Assembly (NCBI GenBank): GCA_030248215.1
Contig: JASANG010002439.1
Location: 1 to 64,000, forward strand
Origin: Enoplolaimus lenunculus
Lineage: Eukaryota > Nematoda > Enoplea > Enoplida > Thoracostomopsidae
Direction: 5' to 3'
Length of the DNA: 64,000 nucleotides
Shown: positions 9,996 to 20,963 of the stretch, one piece after another
How the letters are laid out: every line of letters starts with the position of its first letter
How positions within the stretch are numbered: the first letter of the stretch is position 1
Notes under the pieces: model-generated
Seen by the model: the letters and a program-made list of their open reading frames with translations, nothing else
Told to the model about the DNA's origin: nothing
Database searches by the model: none
Position numbers and translations under genes: made by a program

Positions 9996-10421
9996 CTGTA
10001 GTTACCCGAATAAGAGGGGGGTAATAAGAGGGTGGTCCCCATGTTGAGTTCCAATCAATAGGAGTCCGAATCCCTAATAAGAGTCCGTAAGCGGATACGG
10101 GTCCTAAACCCTAATTAGAGTCCATAAATGTGAATTATCCATAATTGTAGGGCATAAATGACTCCAGTACCAAATAAAGTTGAGTTCGAAACTTTAAAGC
10201 ATACTTAAGTTTTGTAAGTACATTCCTAAGTATAACCTTGCATTGCCGCTCAGGCTATTGACACAAGACAAATAAACGTGTAATTCAACGGATAATTGCA
10301 ATACCGGATATATCAGTAACGAAGAAAATAAATAACAGTCCGTAACCGAATAACAAGGGGTTGTACCCTCTGAAGAGGCCAAATAAATATCAGCCCACTT
10401 CTTTTTTTCGGGTCACTACAG
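9996..10421. mobile_element. MITE family T (TA-flanked), full copy
   Basis: The terminal inverted repeats CTGTAGTTACCCGAATAAGA and its counterpart ending CGGGTCACTACAG are flanked by TA on both sides, suggesting mobilisation by a Tc1/mariner-type transposase. It is 426 bp and non-coding. Other copies are at 14226, 23004, 38016, 48282 and 52569. Confidence 0.8.
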
Positions 10422-10735
10422 TATGCGTTCGCATGAGAGAAAATCGGCATCTTTCGACTCCGGCAATTGTTCACTCTCCGGTTACACACTCAGAAATCTA
10501 TTGATACGTAATTTTGCGAATGTTGTGACGTTGATATATTTGAAACGTAAACACTTTTGGAAATGAAAACATTCGGATTCAAATTGTTTTACTTCATTCA
10601 TCATATTTTCACGCGAAACGTAAATTAAACACGTTGAATCGACTCAAGCGATTTCGTTAAAAACAGCGTATAATAACGCCACTTTATTAAGCTTGGTATC
10701 AAGATTTTTTCTGCGCTATACTCAACTTTCCATTG

Positions 10736-10933
10736 GGTCCATGTAAACATGTGAGGCCGAATGGTTTTCTGCATGACTGCAAGTAAGCTTAACTTTAGAC
10801 CAATTTTTTGCTTAGGCTTAGGTTTACGCTAATAGACATTAGGTAGTTCATTTTTGCGCTTAGGTTTAGGCTTTGGCTTTAGGCCTAGGAATATGCTTAT
10901 ACTACTGTAACGGCCCTGTCATACGCAGTGGCC
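10736..10933. mobile_element. MITE family B copy with TTAGGC-rich interior
   Basis: The left end GGTCCATGTAAACATGTGAG and the right end CGGCCCTGTCATACGC..GGCC resemble family B termini (see 50132). The interior has several copies of the hexamer TTAGGC in variant form. The flanking duplication is not convincing, so the copy is probably old. Confidence 0.6.
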
Positions 10934-11648
10934 AGAAATTGCGTCAATACTGTCGAAGAAATTTTTGGTCAGAAGTGTGAAGACGCCTGTAGCGAAGGCA
11001 GTACCCATATCACAATATAATTCTTCCTTCTCATTGTGGTATTCTTCTAACAGGTGTTGCCATGAGAGGGGTGTTTTTGGTGTCAAACCCTCATTTTAAA
11101 TTTTTGTGCTCTGGTTTTTTCATAGATATATCAACTTTTAGCAGACGTTGTTAAGATTAGCAAATCCAACACCATTATGATACTACCTACAGTTGTTTCA
11201 CCGCCGGATTTTTGTCCTTAAGCTTAAGGCGTATATTTTAACCTACACTACTACTTAGGCCCATATACTCAAAATGCGTATAGCACCTATCACCAGTTTA
11301 GCGGTAGGTTTTCAAACTAACGAATTCCTACAGTTGCGGATCTTCAAATTGGTACAGAAATAGAACCATTAAAACGCGAAGAATGTGCTAAATACCGAAC
11401 CTCACGATTCACTGGTTCGAAAGTAACAAAACCTATCGCCAACTGATGATAAGTATTACGCACATTTGAGAATACGGGCTTTGGTGTTCGATATCTGTTA
11501 GCGTATAAATTTATTTGAAATATTGATTATAGTCGAACTTTTATTTCAAAGCTTTGTATATAACGGCAACAATATAGATTTGTTGCAACATTCTTGCACC
11601 GAGTTTATGGGCTGAATATTAACGGTTATACATTAAAAGAACCAAATA
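10934..11648. other. Spacer upstream of the Kunitz-like gene
   Basis: Sequence preceding exon 1 of the secreted protein gene. The promoter must lie here or further left, but I see no clear TATA element. No repeats of the named families were recognised. Confidence 0.35.
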
Positions 11649-14600
11649 ATGATTTTGGTTTGGTTTAGTGTCGTGGTATTGCTATTGAAATATGTCACTT
11701 GGCCTGTGAACGCCACTTCGTTTCCGAAAGGTAAATAACTGCAATTTTATTGTTTTCAGTCGAATCGCGTATCAATCTTTAGGGTAGCGCTATACTTTTG
11801 TTGACGTCCGACGCCGTCCGTCACTGTGCGGCATACGGCCGTCACCGTCAGTCAATGTCTGACACTGTACCACAACGCATGTGTTGACGAATGGCACAAA
11901 ACATCAGTTTGTAAAGAAAATTTATTTGACATGCGGAACCGGTAGACAAGTACAGCGCAAACCTTAAACGTAATAATTCGAAAACAACAAACAAGTAACC
12001 TGCCAAAATAACCAAAGATAACTGTAAATAGGATTTTGTGCGATATTCAAAACTAATACCAGAACCCGTATACCGTCTATCCTGGCTTTGAGACCGATTT
12101 GTTTCGCTGGCCGCCACATCGTGGAAAACTTGTTCATTAGAACAATCTTCAATAGTGAACCCATGCTAAATTGGTGGGCTTCTAAATATACAACAAAGAA
12201 AAATTCGGAAAGTTCGATTTTTTGAATATATGTCCCTTAATGCGTTCCCTTACGCCGTTGTGATTATTTTCATTTTTCAGTTGCGTTTTGCGATTTTGAT
12301 ACGTGCAAAAAATGGCATGACAAACCGCCTTATCCTTACAGAAGAGCCAATGGTCGAAGCGTTCGGTATTATGCCTCGATGCAAGCGTGTGAACAAAATT
12401 GTCCAGAAGGATGTACGTTTTTTTGATTTTTTTTCAAACGCTTTGTAGACCAAGATTTAATTTCGTTTCGCTACGAAAAATGTAACTCTGACCGTGACCG
12501 ATCGCGTGAGTGCTGTGTCTTCCGCAATACAGAAACTACGCAATGATATGTACAGTATTGAATCTACGACAATTCGTCGCCCGATAACTTGTCGCCCGAC
12601 AGTGTATAAAATTCTATGAATAAATATGTAAGCATAATTTTAAGCGTAATCTTATATTCAAGACTAGGCTTAAGCAGTTTTATGTGCGCGAATTGTCGAA
12701 TCGGTGAAATTTCGGATTAAAAGTTGCAGGCGAGTCGGTGACGAATTGTCGTGTACCTGTACAATATTACATTTATGCTTATTCTGTTAAATACATGTAA
12801 GATAAGATGTGTTTCACAGCTTTTACACGGGTCTCTGCGATTTTGTTTCATACTCTATTAAGTGTATAGTTATTCTCAATACCCGATTTACCTGTGCAAG
12901 TTTTTGCTGCGAGAACTTGCAGCTGCAAATTGCACGCCGAACTTGCATTTTTTCATCCGCCATTGAGAAAGCGGCTGCAATAAATTCAGCGAAGTTGCAT
13001 GGTTATTCACACATGTACCTTAACTAAATTCCTAGCTATGATTTTAATGAATCATTGGCAGCTGCAAGTTTTTCAAACAGAATTTTGGACAAAACTTGCA
13101 AGTGCAAGTTGCACTTGCAAGTTCTCGCAACAAAGACTTGCACGTGTGCATAGGGTGTTAGTTTTAAGATATATATATCGGTTAGAAGTTTCGGCCAATG
13201 TAAAGAACAGGGGCAGAACAGTATTATAAGTATATTCCTAACCTCAAGCCTAAGTTTAAGCGTAAGCATAAGCGTAAGAATGAGCATTCTCCTAAGCCGA
13301 AGCCTAAGCCTAAGACAAGCAAAAAATTAGTCTAAAGAGCTTACTCTATTGCAGTCCCACAGAAAAACGTTCCGCCCCTGATCATTACATGGACCGAACA
13401 TTCAATGATTTGTTAAGGAGTTTGACACAATATCGCTTGGGTTGATGAATGATTTGTACGATTTTTAGATTTTGAATGTCACAATCAGCAATGTTCTCAA
13501 TGCGGAACAAATGTAAATTTCGAACAATGCAGAAATATATCGAGCACTTATGATTCAATGTACACATGTCGGTTTTATTGCGAACAAAAAAGTAATCATA
13601 ACAGCATACCTTTGGGCTTATTTTGTTGTTCCTATACCAAATGTTTGTGGGTTTTTTCAATTATACCATCCAGCCCGTGATTGCTGCCCAAAAAATGGAC
13701 AGATTTTGAATATTTTTGCATGACTTGGCTTCTTATAACATCTACTGGTTATTTTACACCCAAATTTGAATTTTTGAAAAATTCATATTTATAGTTCCAA
13801 TATCACCCCTTGCGACTCAAAGCTTTTTGTCCGGAATTTGGACAATTTATACATTGTTCGACGCAACCTGGGACACTGAGTCGTTGGACAACCCTAAAAC
13901 TAACATGGGTCAATTGTTCGATTTCCAGCTTCCAAAAATTAATTTGATTTGAAACAAAAAATAGTAAATGCTTAAGTCGTAGCTTGAAAACTTGAGTAAA
14001 ATCAAGATTTCAATTGAAATTATACTGTTTCTGTGTTAAAAAATTTACCATGCAAATGGTTTATCTGAATCTCACAATGTGCTTTCTAGTCAAATAAGTG
14101 AAAATTTTGGTGACATTACAACTTGAAAATTTTTTGTGTTTCGCTGCAATTAGTCCGTCTTTAAAATATCATAAAATTCGTAATAACGCGCCTTGAAACT
14201 GTGAAATCTCAGAAATCAAAGGGTACCGTAGTCACCCGCATAAGAGGATGGACTGAAACTTTAGTACGCTTTAAAGGTTCAAACTCCAATTATTTGGTCC
14301 TAGAGCCATTTATGCGCTAGAATTTGGGATAATTGACATTTATGGACTTGAATTAAGGATTAGGGACTCTGTTCGCCTACAGACTCATATTAGGGATACG
14401 GACTTCTATTGATTGCCACTTAAAATGGGGAACCCTTTTACTTCCCCCCTTTTTAGTCAGGCCGCTATAGTATCCTCCATCACTGGAAAATTCACGATCT
14501 GCTACTGACAGCACATGCAATTCGTTTCAACTTTTGAAACACAAAGCGCAACAATTAGCGTTGCTAACAGTAAAACCATATTGTTTCATCACAAAAGTGT

Positions 14601-16325
14601 AAATCAGATAATTGTAATGTTCCCCTCTATCGGATTTACGTGTATCAAATGTTAGTCTAAGAACGTCCCTAATTATATTAAGTCTAAAGGTGGGTCTTAT
14701 GTACAGGCTTAAAAGTTTAGGCTTAAACTTAGGCTTAGAAAAGGCTTACCTACGCGTAAGCCTTTGCTTAAGCTTTAGTCTTAATTGTATATGAGGGAAT
14801 AACCATACAACAGCCCTGGGCGTTTAAACGAATGCATGAGCTACACTATTCAAAGTATTTTGTGAAGTTTTTGGCGAATGTAAAGAACATGGACGGAACA
14901 GTACTATGAGCATATTCCTATGTCTAAGCCTAAGCGTAAAAATGAGCATATTGCTAAGCCTAAGCCTAAGGCAAAACTCAAGCAAAAAATTAGTCTAAAG
15001 CTTAAACTTACTCTTTTCTAGTCTCACAGAAAAACGTTCCGCCCCTGCTCTTTACATGGGCCAATATTTTTAATATTTTTTAATTTCAGCACATTACTAT
15101 TGCGCCAGCAGTAATCGCTGCTACGGATTCCCGAGTTTTGTTCCTGTCGATCAAAACAATTTCGGCGGATTTGTGTTCGAATCGATGGAGAACTGTCAAA
15201 AACGGTGTTTTGAATCTGTTTTCGGAGTCGAAGATTTGTCGACCAATGACATGGTAAATATCAAATGAGAAAACAAAATTACCACGGTGCAATCGGAGGT
15301 GAAAAATACCGGAGCCGGAGGCGAACAAAAACTTGCTGGAGCCAGAGGTGAAGTCGGAGGTAAAGATGGAGGTAAAAGCAATAGGTGACACTAAATAGGG
15401 TAGTTTGAACAATGTTGAATTTGTTACTTTTAGCAAATAAAAGCATTGGCAAAAATCATTGTTTTTGGTTTACGATTAAAGAAATCCCGACAAGTTGTTC
15501 TCAAAATTGTACAAAAACTTATGGTCGAACGCCATCAAAATTTTAATCAAAACGCACCAAAACTTACTGCGAGACGTCGCAGCGAATGATACAATTGTTG
15601 TAAAACTATAAAAAAATTCGCGACCGAAATTGACGGAACCTCCTGAAAAATTTCTACCGAAGCCAGAGTCAGAGCATGCGGTGCCTGAGGTCGATTTTCT
15701 GCCAATATCGCAGCCAAGTGAATAGAAACCCCGAGTTCGGGTTTTCCAGCTCCTGGAGCCTGAGGCACAACCTCTGGTTGAACCAGTGAACATTACACCT
15801 TGGTGAATCCAAAATTTATGACTTGGACAGGTAAATACTTAACATAAGGAAAAACGTAAGCGATCTAAAAACTGCGTGGCGTGATAGGCGTCTAATTATA
15901 AATGAAGAGATGTAACAATATAATTTCGGCCATAAAAGGTCGAATTTACGCAGATGAGACAATTTCATGTGGTTAACAATAAACTGTAATGCACTCCTGC
16001 TGAAGCCAGTTGCCACTGTCGTATGCGATTCTATCCCACTGTCGCAGACTGGTGATAGGTGCTATACGCATTCAAGAATATGGGTCTAGATATCAGATAA
16101 TATTATAAAATATATATTCAGGTGGGAACAGTTTTAATAGAAATATTCGATTTCTTTGTCAAATTTGATTTTCGATTTATCTTGTAGAATAACACAAACA
16201 ACAACAACATTAATGGTACCAGCGACCTAACAACAAATCCTGGTTACTCAAATTCTACGACTGTTCTGCCAACACCTACAGCAGAAAATACCACAGATGG
16301 AAAGCACACATCAGACAACAAATAA
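11649..16325 (+). CDS. Secreted protein with two tandem Kunitz-like modules, four exons
   Basis: Exons are 11649-11730, 12281-12412, 15090-15253 and 16188-16325, and every junction phase fits (1, 1, 0). Exon 1 begins at an ATG and encodes a hydrophobic signal peptide (MILVWFSVVVLLLKYVTWPV) ending at AAAG|GTAAAT. Acceptors are pyrimidine-rich (catttttcag, taatttcag, ttatcttgtag). Exons 2 and 3 each encode one module of about 42 residues with pattern C-x4/5-C-x24..28-C-x3-C. The module ends (YYASMQACEQNC and FVFESMENCQKRC) resemble the last helix of Kunitz/BPTI domains, but two of the six Kunitz cysteines are missing per module. Exon 4 encodes an Asn/Thr/Ser-rich tail with several N-glycosylation sequons and a stop. 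The total is 171 residues. Inference: an extracellular inhibitor-like or toxin-like protein, or a divergent disulfide module that only resembles Kunitz. The introns carry MITEs. Confidence 0.72.
11731..12280 (+). other. Intron 1 of the Kunitz-like gene
   Basis: It opens with GTAAAT and closes with a strong polypyrimidine tract and CAG. A CG-rich segment at about 11800-11870 recurs in diverged form near 36040-36120, so part of this intron is a dispersed repeat. Confidence 0.6.
12886..13157. mobile_element. Long-TIR MITE family L (GCAAGTTTTTGC type), intron 2
   Basis: The left end runs GTGCAAGTTTTTGCTGCGAG followed by CTTGCAGCTGCAA; the right end carries TTGCACTTGCAAGTTCTCGC and ends near CTTGCACGTG. 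The ends are inverted repeats of about 40 bp, themselves full of the palindrome CTTGCAGCTGCAAG. Other copies are at 27253, 30198 and 41948. Confidence 0.65.
13193..13395. mobile_element. MITE family A with TTAGGC-rich interior, intron 2
   Basis: The left end is GGCCAATGTAAAGAACAGGG and the right end closes with CCTGATCATTACATGGACC. The interior is a run of CCTAAG variants. The flanks match only partly (gaagtttc and gaacattc), so this is probably an older insertion. Confidence 0.7.
13396..14225 (+). other. Middle of intron 2 of the Kunitz-like gene
   Basis: AT-rich intronic sequence between two MITEs. I see no exon with convincing splice sites here. Confidence 0.4.
14226..14470. mobile_element. 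MITE family T, diverged copy in intron 2
   Basis: The left end resembles CCGTAGTCACCCGCATAAGA, the right end is aggccgctatag, and both are flanked by TA. The interior matches other family T copies in inverted orientation (TAGGGATACGGACTTCTATT). Confidence 0.65.
14873..15062. mobile_element. MITE family A copy 28 bp before exon 3 of the Kunitz-like gene
   Basis: It starts GGCGAATGTAAAGAACATGG and ends CCTGCTCTTTACATGGGCC. The interior is built from CCTAAG hexamers. It lies directly before the acceptor at 15090, so the insertion sits next to the branch-point and polypyrimidine region of that intron. Confidence 0.75.
15254..16187 (+). other. Intron 3 of the Kunitz-like gene
   Basis: It starts GTAAAT and ends ttatcttgtag. 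It contains two blocks (about 15285-15380 and 15640-15790) of a dispersed repeat rich in GCCGGAGG/CCTCCGGC, also seen near 43060-43170 and, inverted, at 44825-44935. Confidence 0.55.
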
Positions 16326-16514
16326 GATGCTTACTGGTATAAGGTTAATCTACATCAATTTAGCGAAATTTCAATTTGTAATTATGTAACACTTTATACG
16401 CGAATTGAAGTTGAAATAATTGTTTTCAAATCGCTATCTTCGCCACCAGAGTAAGGATGAGACATTTTCTTTTTACGGGACTGCAACTCTTGTTTCATAC
16501 ACTCTTGATTATAC
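16326..16514. other. 3' flank of the Kunitz-like gene
   Basis: I see no canonical AATAAA close to the stop. The stretch contains partial copies of the CACTCTTG motif belonging to the following MITE. Confidence 0.35.
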
Positions 16515-16825
16515 CAAGAGTGCATAGGACAAGAGTGTGCAACTCTTGGGTTTTCACATGGTACAAGATATACCGCCTTGGCGTTGCGTTTTTGGCCGAC
16601 CCTCCTGTTTAGAAGGGTGTCGCTATCACATGAATACCCGTAAATTAAACGACAAGTGGACCATGTTTGACGGTACATACATAAAGTGCCATGATTCACA
16701 CCGGTTGTAATCCACTCTAAATAAATGGGAGTAGGGCGAAAACGCAACGCGTGCCGGGTACATTCTTTTCTACACAGAATGCGTCCAGTTTCACACTCTT
16801 GTTAAACAGCGATTATCCACTCTTG
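16515..16825. mobile_element. MITE family K, copy 1
   Basis: It begins CAAGAGTGCATAGGACAAGA and ends GATTATCCACTCTTG, so CAAGAGTG and CACTCTTG form short terminal inverted repeats. It is 311 bp and shares most of its length with copy 2 at 17205. The flanks attatac and cgtatac agree at 5 of 7 positions. Confidence 0.65.
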
Positions 16826-16854
16826 CGTATACTCATTGCCTTTAATGTAAATCT

Positions 16855-17000
16855 TGACAGTTTAAGCTTAGGCTTAAAGCTAGATTTATTCTTATATTTA
16901 ATATTAGGCCTGGACTAAGTTTTATACTTACATGAGGCTTAGGCTCAGGCTTAGGAATACAATTAGGATGATATGATTTGACCTGTTATAAAAGTAACAT
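16855..17000. repeat. Degenerate TTAGGC-rich MITE remnant
   Basis: Several TTAGGC hexamers are visible but no intact termini remain. It is related by interior sequence to MITE families A to C. Confidence 0.45.
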
Positions 17001-17204
17001 TTTCGACAATAAACTTAATATTCCATCATTGCATGCTTTACCGTATTGCTTTTTGCGAAATTGTACACTTTTGCTATTTTAGATGGGAACATGCAACCCA
17101 GAATTAAACTTTGGAAATTAAACTGATACGAAAAAATTTTAAAATATAATTTGATGCTGCCCCAAATGTATCCTTGTAGGTCTAGAACACACGGTTAATA
17201 ATAG

Positions 17205-17517
17205 CAAGAGTGCATGATACAAAAGTGTGCAACTCTTGGGGTTCCACATGGTACAAAATGTATCAACGGTAGTTGCGTTTTTGGCCGACCCCCTTTGTTT
17301 AATAGAAGTGGTTGCTATCACATGAATACCCCTAAGTTGAACTATAACGGGAGCATGTTTGACGCCGTATACATAAAGTGTCACTTTCGCAATGGTTGTA
17401 CTCCCCTTTAAATAAAGAAGGGGTAAGGCAAAAACGCAACGCGTGACGGGGTCTTTCTTTTCTACGTAAAACGTGCCCAGTTGTACACTCTTGTTAAATA
17501 GCGATTATCCACTCTTG
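17205..17517. mobile_element. MITE family K, copy 2, with perfect 7-bp target duplication
   Basis: It has the same ends and interior as copy 1. The flanks 17198-17204 and 17518-17524 are both ATAATAG. It is 313 bp and non-coding. I do not assign the superfamily, since a 7-bp duplication is unusual and could be an 8-bp duplication with one end base shared. Confidence 0.75.
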
Positions 17518-17724
17518 ATAATAGTGATTTCTTAGTAGACAAACCGTATAATTGTTTGCAGTAACAATTTTTACGCAGATACTTAAAACCTAAAATTCTA
17601 AATTACTTAGTCCGTTAAGTTATTTTAGCTTTAAACTAATATTCAAGTTTAGTTTAGCTTTATATAATTTAACTTAAAGTTTTAAGGTTGTATCTCATGA
17701 AGTGTCTGCCGCAGTCGAATTATC

Positions 17725-17912
17725 GGCCCATGTGAAGATCAGGGGCGGAACGTTTTTCTGTGCAACGAGAAAAGAGCAATCTTAAGCTTTAGACAATTTT
17801 TTGCTTGGCTTAGGCTAAGGCTTAGGCTTAGGAGTATGCTCATTCTTACGCTTAGGCTTAGGCTTAGGAATATGCTTATAATACTGTTCTGCCCCTGTTC
17901 TTTACATTGGCT
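17725..17912. mobile_element. MITE family A with perfect 8-bp target duplication
   Basis: The left end is GGCCCATGTGAAGATCAGGG and the right end GCCCCTGTTCTTTACATTGG plus CT. The flanks 17717-17724 and 17913-17920 are both GAATTATC. The 8-bp duplication points to hAT-type mobilisation for this family. The interior has about eight TTAGGC hexamers. Confidence 0.85.
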
Positions 17913-17939
17913 GAATTATCTTCCATCCCGGTACTGTAT

Positions 17940-18270
17940 CATAATAACTATGTATGGACACACTTATTGGCTAACTGCCGTGTCGATATATAGTTGCGGT
18001 TTCAACGAAATACCCACACACATACACAGTTCAGGCAAATATGAAATCTATGTTAAATTTTTGAAAGTTATGTCACTGTATAACCAATTGAAAACAGAGT
18101 TAGAAGGGGGTCGTGGAATCACAGATCAAATTTTAAATTATCATGATTTTGTAATAGGTCGATTCTTGTCTCGGGTCAAAGACCTCAGCCGTACAACTCG
18201 TTTTTGCTCGCAGGGTATATGTTATCCACATATGGTAGTCACAATCAGAGTAATCTTTCTTCGCTATTGA
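17940..18270 (+). CDS. Uncertain open frame of about 110 codons
   Basis: A plus-strand frame that begins inside the preceding MITE and stays open to a stop at 18270. From the ATG-containing segment MYGHTYWLTAVSIYSCGFNE it reads as a mixed-composition protein with LKTELEGGRGITDQILNYHD in the middle. The full open stretch from 17836 has 144 codons, which is near the limit of what chance gives in 64 kb of this composition. No domain, no clear acceptor. It could be a decayed exon. Confidence 0.25.
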
Positions 18271-18991
18271 TACAGTCTAATATCATTTGTCACTGACATC
18301 CAATATACGAGTACATTTATTACTTTGCTGGCTTTTATTTGCTTCCAAAACCGGGTAAAAAGTCACGGGTACAATTGGACACAGCTCAGATGGTTCACGG
18401 GTGATGTGACTCACCTGTAGTGACGCGCTTCCCACTCAGGTTGAAAAAATACATATATTTTCATTTTGAATACCAATTAACATTTGTGGGTAGCAAAGCG
18501 TATAACACTCGGGGGGGGGGGGGTCAAACTTTCGCGTCGTTATGTACGCCTTACTTTGCGTTAAATAAGGCAATGTTACGTCCAAGAACGTGTCATTTGC
18601 AAATATGTTCAAATATTTACTATTACGGTGAGATTTTACTAAATAAATTATAATTGTTGTTTTTATTTTTCAAAACTTAAATGTCTTCATTGTTGCTTCG
18701 TACTCGGAAAACTCTAACAGCAGTATAGACTCTTGCACATATCAGAATAACCAATCATTACCCAATGTAAATATGGATAAATAGTTTTATTTTATTATTA
18801 ATTGTGGTTGCAGGATAATATACCAAGCAGACAATTGTTGCAAAATTTTTTCTACATAATCAGGTATCTTAGACTCAAAATTAAAAACGATATTCAAATA
18901 TTGAATTTGTTTTGAATAAATTTTTTTTTCGAAGAGCTAGCTAGTCTGGTTAGTTTTTGGCGCTTCAATGCTTCTTGAAAGCGCGCGTGTG
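18271..18991. other. Spacer 3' of the secreted peptide gene, with a G13 run
   Basis: Thirteen consecutive G at 18511-18523, otherwise AT-rich. A minus-strand GTGAGT with a CAG before it lies near 18412-18419, but I find no exon to pair with it. Confidence 0.4.
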
Positions 18992-19747
18992 CTAATCAGT
19001 CAACTGTGCACCTACTCCGTCGTCAAATACTGGGACACGACGTCCACTGCGAACAAAATTGTAGTGCGAATCAACCATTGGCTGATGATATCCGGTTGCT
19101 GTTCGGTATCTGAAAGAATCTTACGTAAAATTATACATTTGCCAAGTACAACACAGACGCATAACCACCCTACAGCACCCGCCCGGCGGATCTCAGCCCT
19201 AAACGTGGAAATGTTGGCGAAGGTGAGAAATCTGCCATAGGTACTTTGGAATTATTGAAAAGTAGGCTATCCTATATATCTCGACAAGTTGAGTTCAACG
19301 GTACCATTTTTATGGCTACATGACTTACGATTCAGAAGTTACAACCCAACTAAGTAAAGTGCAAACACGTACAGACTTGAAGAGAAAGTATCAATCATTC
19401 ACATATCCGTAAAGAATATAATTGCGTAATTTGAGACATTCGTTTAATAAATTTGGCGGGCGGTTTTACATGTTTTACACAGTGAAAAGTTAATAGTTAG
19501 TGGGCCGACTGCTGCAAGTTGTTCTACATCCTGTAAAAATGTCTTGTTTCCAATCTTTTCAGGCATTTCGAGGGATATAATCCCTGCCCCAACTGATATA
19601 CTCTCATGCGCCACAGTGCACGAGACTATAATACTGGTGCTTTATTTACCTGTTGTAGTAGTTTGACAGCATTTTAGCATCACTCTCCTCTGTATAGAAC
19701 GACACCAAGACGAGTGTGATTAATCCAAAAGCGAATAACAATTTCAT
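18992..19747 (-). CDS. Two-exon secreted peptide precursor, 71 residues
   Basis: Exon 1 (19747-19650) opens with an ATG and encodes a textbook signal peptide, MKLLFAFGLITLVLVSFYTE followed by ESDA, then KMLSNYYN, ending at CAG|GTAAAT. Exon 2 (19109-18992) follows an acceptor reading ttctttcag, completes the split Arg codon in phase, and ends with a stop. The mature part contains SHYNFVRSGRRVPVFDDGVG: Gly-Arg-Arg is the usual signal for dibasic cleavage and C-terminal amidation in neuropeptide precursors. That suggests, without proving, a secreted peptide hormone or neuropeptide. I know no family with this sequence. A competing reading of the intron (exon-like sequence at about 19126-19222, ending at a GTAAGA) also stays open, so alternative splicing is possible. 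Upstream, tatattta near 19785 could be a TATA element. Confidence 0.58.
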
Positions 19748-19831
19748 GGCTTATGCTGCACAATTACTTTTTAAAATCAGTTAAATATAGTAACCGTATA
19801 CGAGTTTTAGCAAATATTTGCCTGAAAACTT

Positions 19832-20049
19832 ACCCAATGTAAAGTACGTGGCCATAATAGTAGAATAAGGACATTTCTAAGCATAGGCCTTTGCCTAAAT
19901 GTACGAACGAGTCTATATCTGAACACAGATAAACTCTGCGCTCCTAATCTTTACATGGGCAACTCAACCCTATACACTTAGTCTAAAGCTTAAGCTTGTG
20001 CTATTACAGTCCCGCCGGAAAACGTTCCTGTCCTGTTCTATACATGGGC
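19832..20049. mobile_element. Abutting remnants of TTAGGC-type MITEs
   Basis: One short copy runs from ACCCAATGTAAAGTACGTGG to CTTTACATGGGC at 19832-19960. It is followed by the right half of a family B copy ending CCTGTTCTATACATGGGCC at about 20049. Flanks are too diverged to show duplications. Confidence 0.5.
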
Positions 20050-20700
20050 CGACAAAGGTTTAAATGTAGGCTTAGGTATTGAAAAATGTTTAAACAAAGG
20101 CTTAAGCTTACACAGAGCCATAGGTAAGACTTTTTTTAAACCTAACCGCAACCTTTAGCTTAAATGTGTAAACGTGTGCAAGAACCCTTAACTGAATGAT
20201 TTTACAATGCGTTAAAAATGTTTGTAATGTTTCCTAAAATTGAACGTAAAAAAACTTTACAGGTTTAGATATAACATGGCGTAGGCAACAGTGAAAATAT
20301 CGTCTACCCATTGGCTCGTCCAGGTCTGGTCCCACAGCCAACTATGCATGTGATTGGTAGCAGAAATCAGCCAATCAAAAGCCAATACAAAGAAACCCGA
20401 CATTTTAATCTAATTTAAAATTACGCAACACAAAATAGGTTTTGATGCAAAATTTGTGATTGTCACGAATTACAGTTTAGGTAATATTTATTGCAGTAAT
20501 TTTCACATGCAAAGAAGTCTTAAATCGCAGAGAGAACATGAAGTTGTCAAAAAAGGTTTATTCAGTGTAGAAATGGTCAATTTATTTCAATCAGAATTGA
20601 ATTTTAAATGACGTCACTCATACACGGGTTGCGTAGTTTATTTCGGCAAAATTTATTTAGTATCGTTTTTTTGATCATAATTAATCCTTTGTCGGATACC
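20050..20700. other. AT-rich spacer
   Basis: A degenerate TTAGGC segment lies at about 20060-20160. Nothing else is recognised. Confidence 0.35.
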
Positions 20701-20701
20701 G

Positions 20702-20884
20702 GGCCTACGAGGTCAGCTCAGGTGCGGAACGCTTCTCGTAGAACTGCAGTAGAGTCAGTTTAAGCTTTAGACCAATTTTTTGCTACGGTTTAGATGTTAG
20801 CTAATTCTTACCGCTTAGGCTAATGGCTTAGGCTTAGAAATATGCTAATACTACTGTTGCGGCCCTGTTCTATACATTGATTGG
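20702..20884. mobile_element. MITE family A/B copy, diverged
   Basis: The left end is a degraded GGCCTACGAGGTCAGCTCAG and the right end CGGCCCTGTTCTATACATTG. The interior carries TTAGGC hexamers. Confidence 0.55.
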
Positions 20885-20963
20885 GATACCGTATATGCTT
20901 GTTACCGTCCTAGCGCAAACTGTATTGCTGCGTCTAATAATGCACAATGCACAGTGGTTACCA

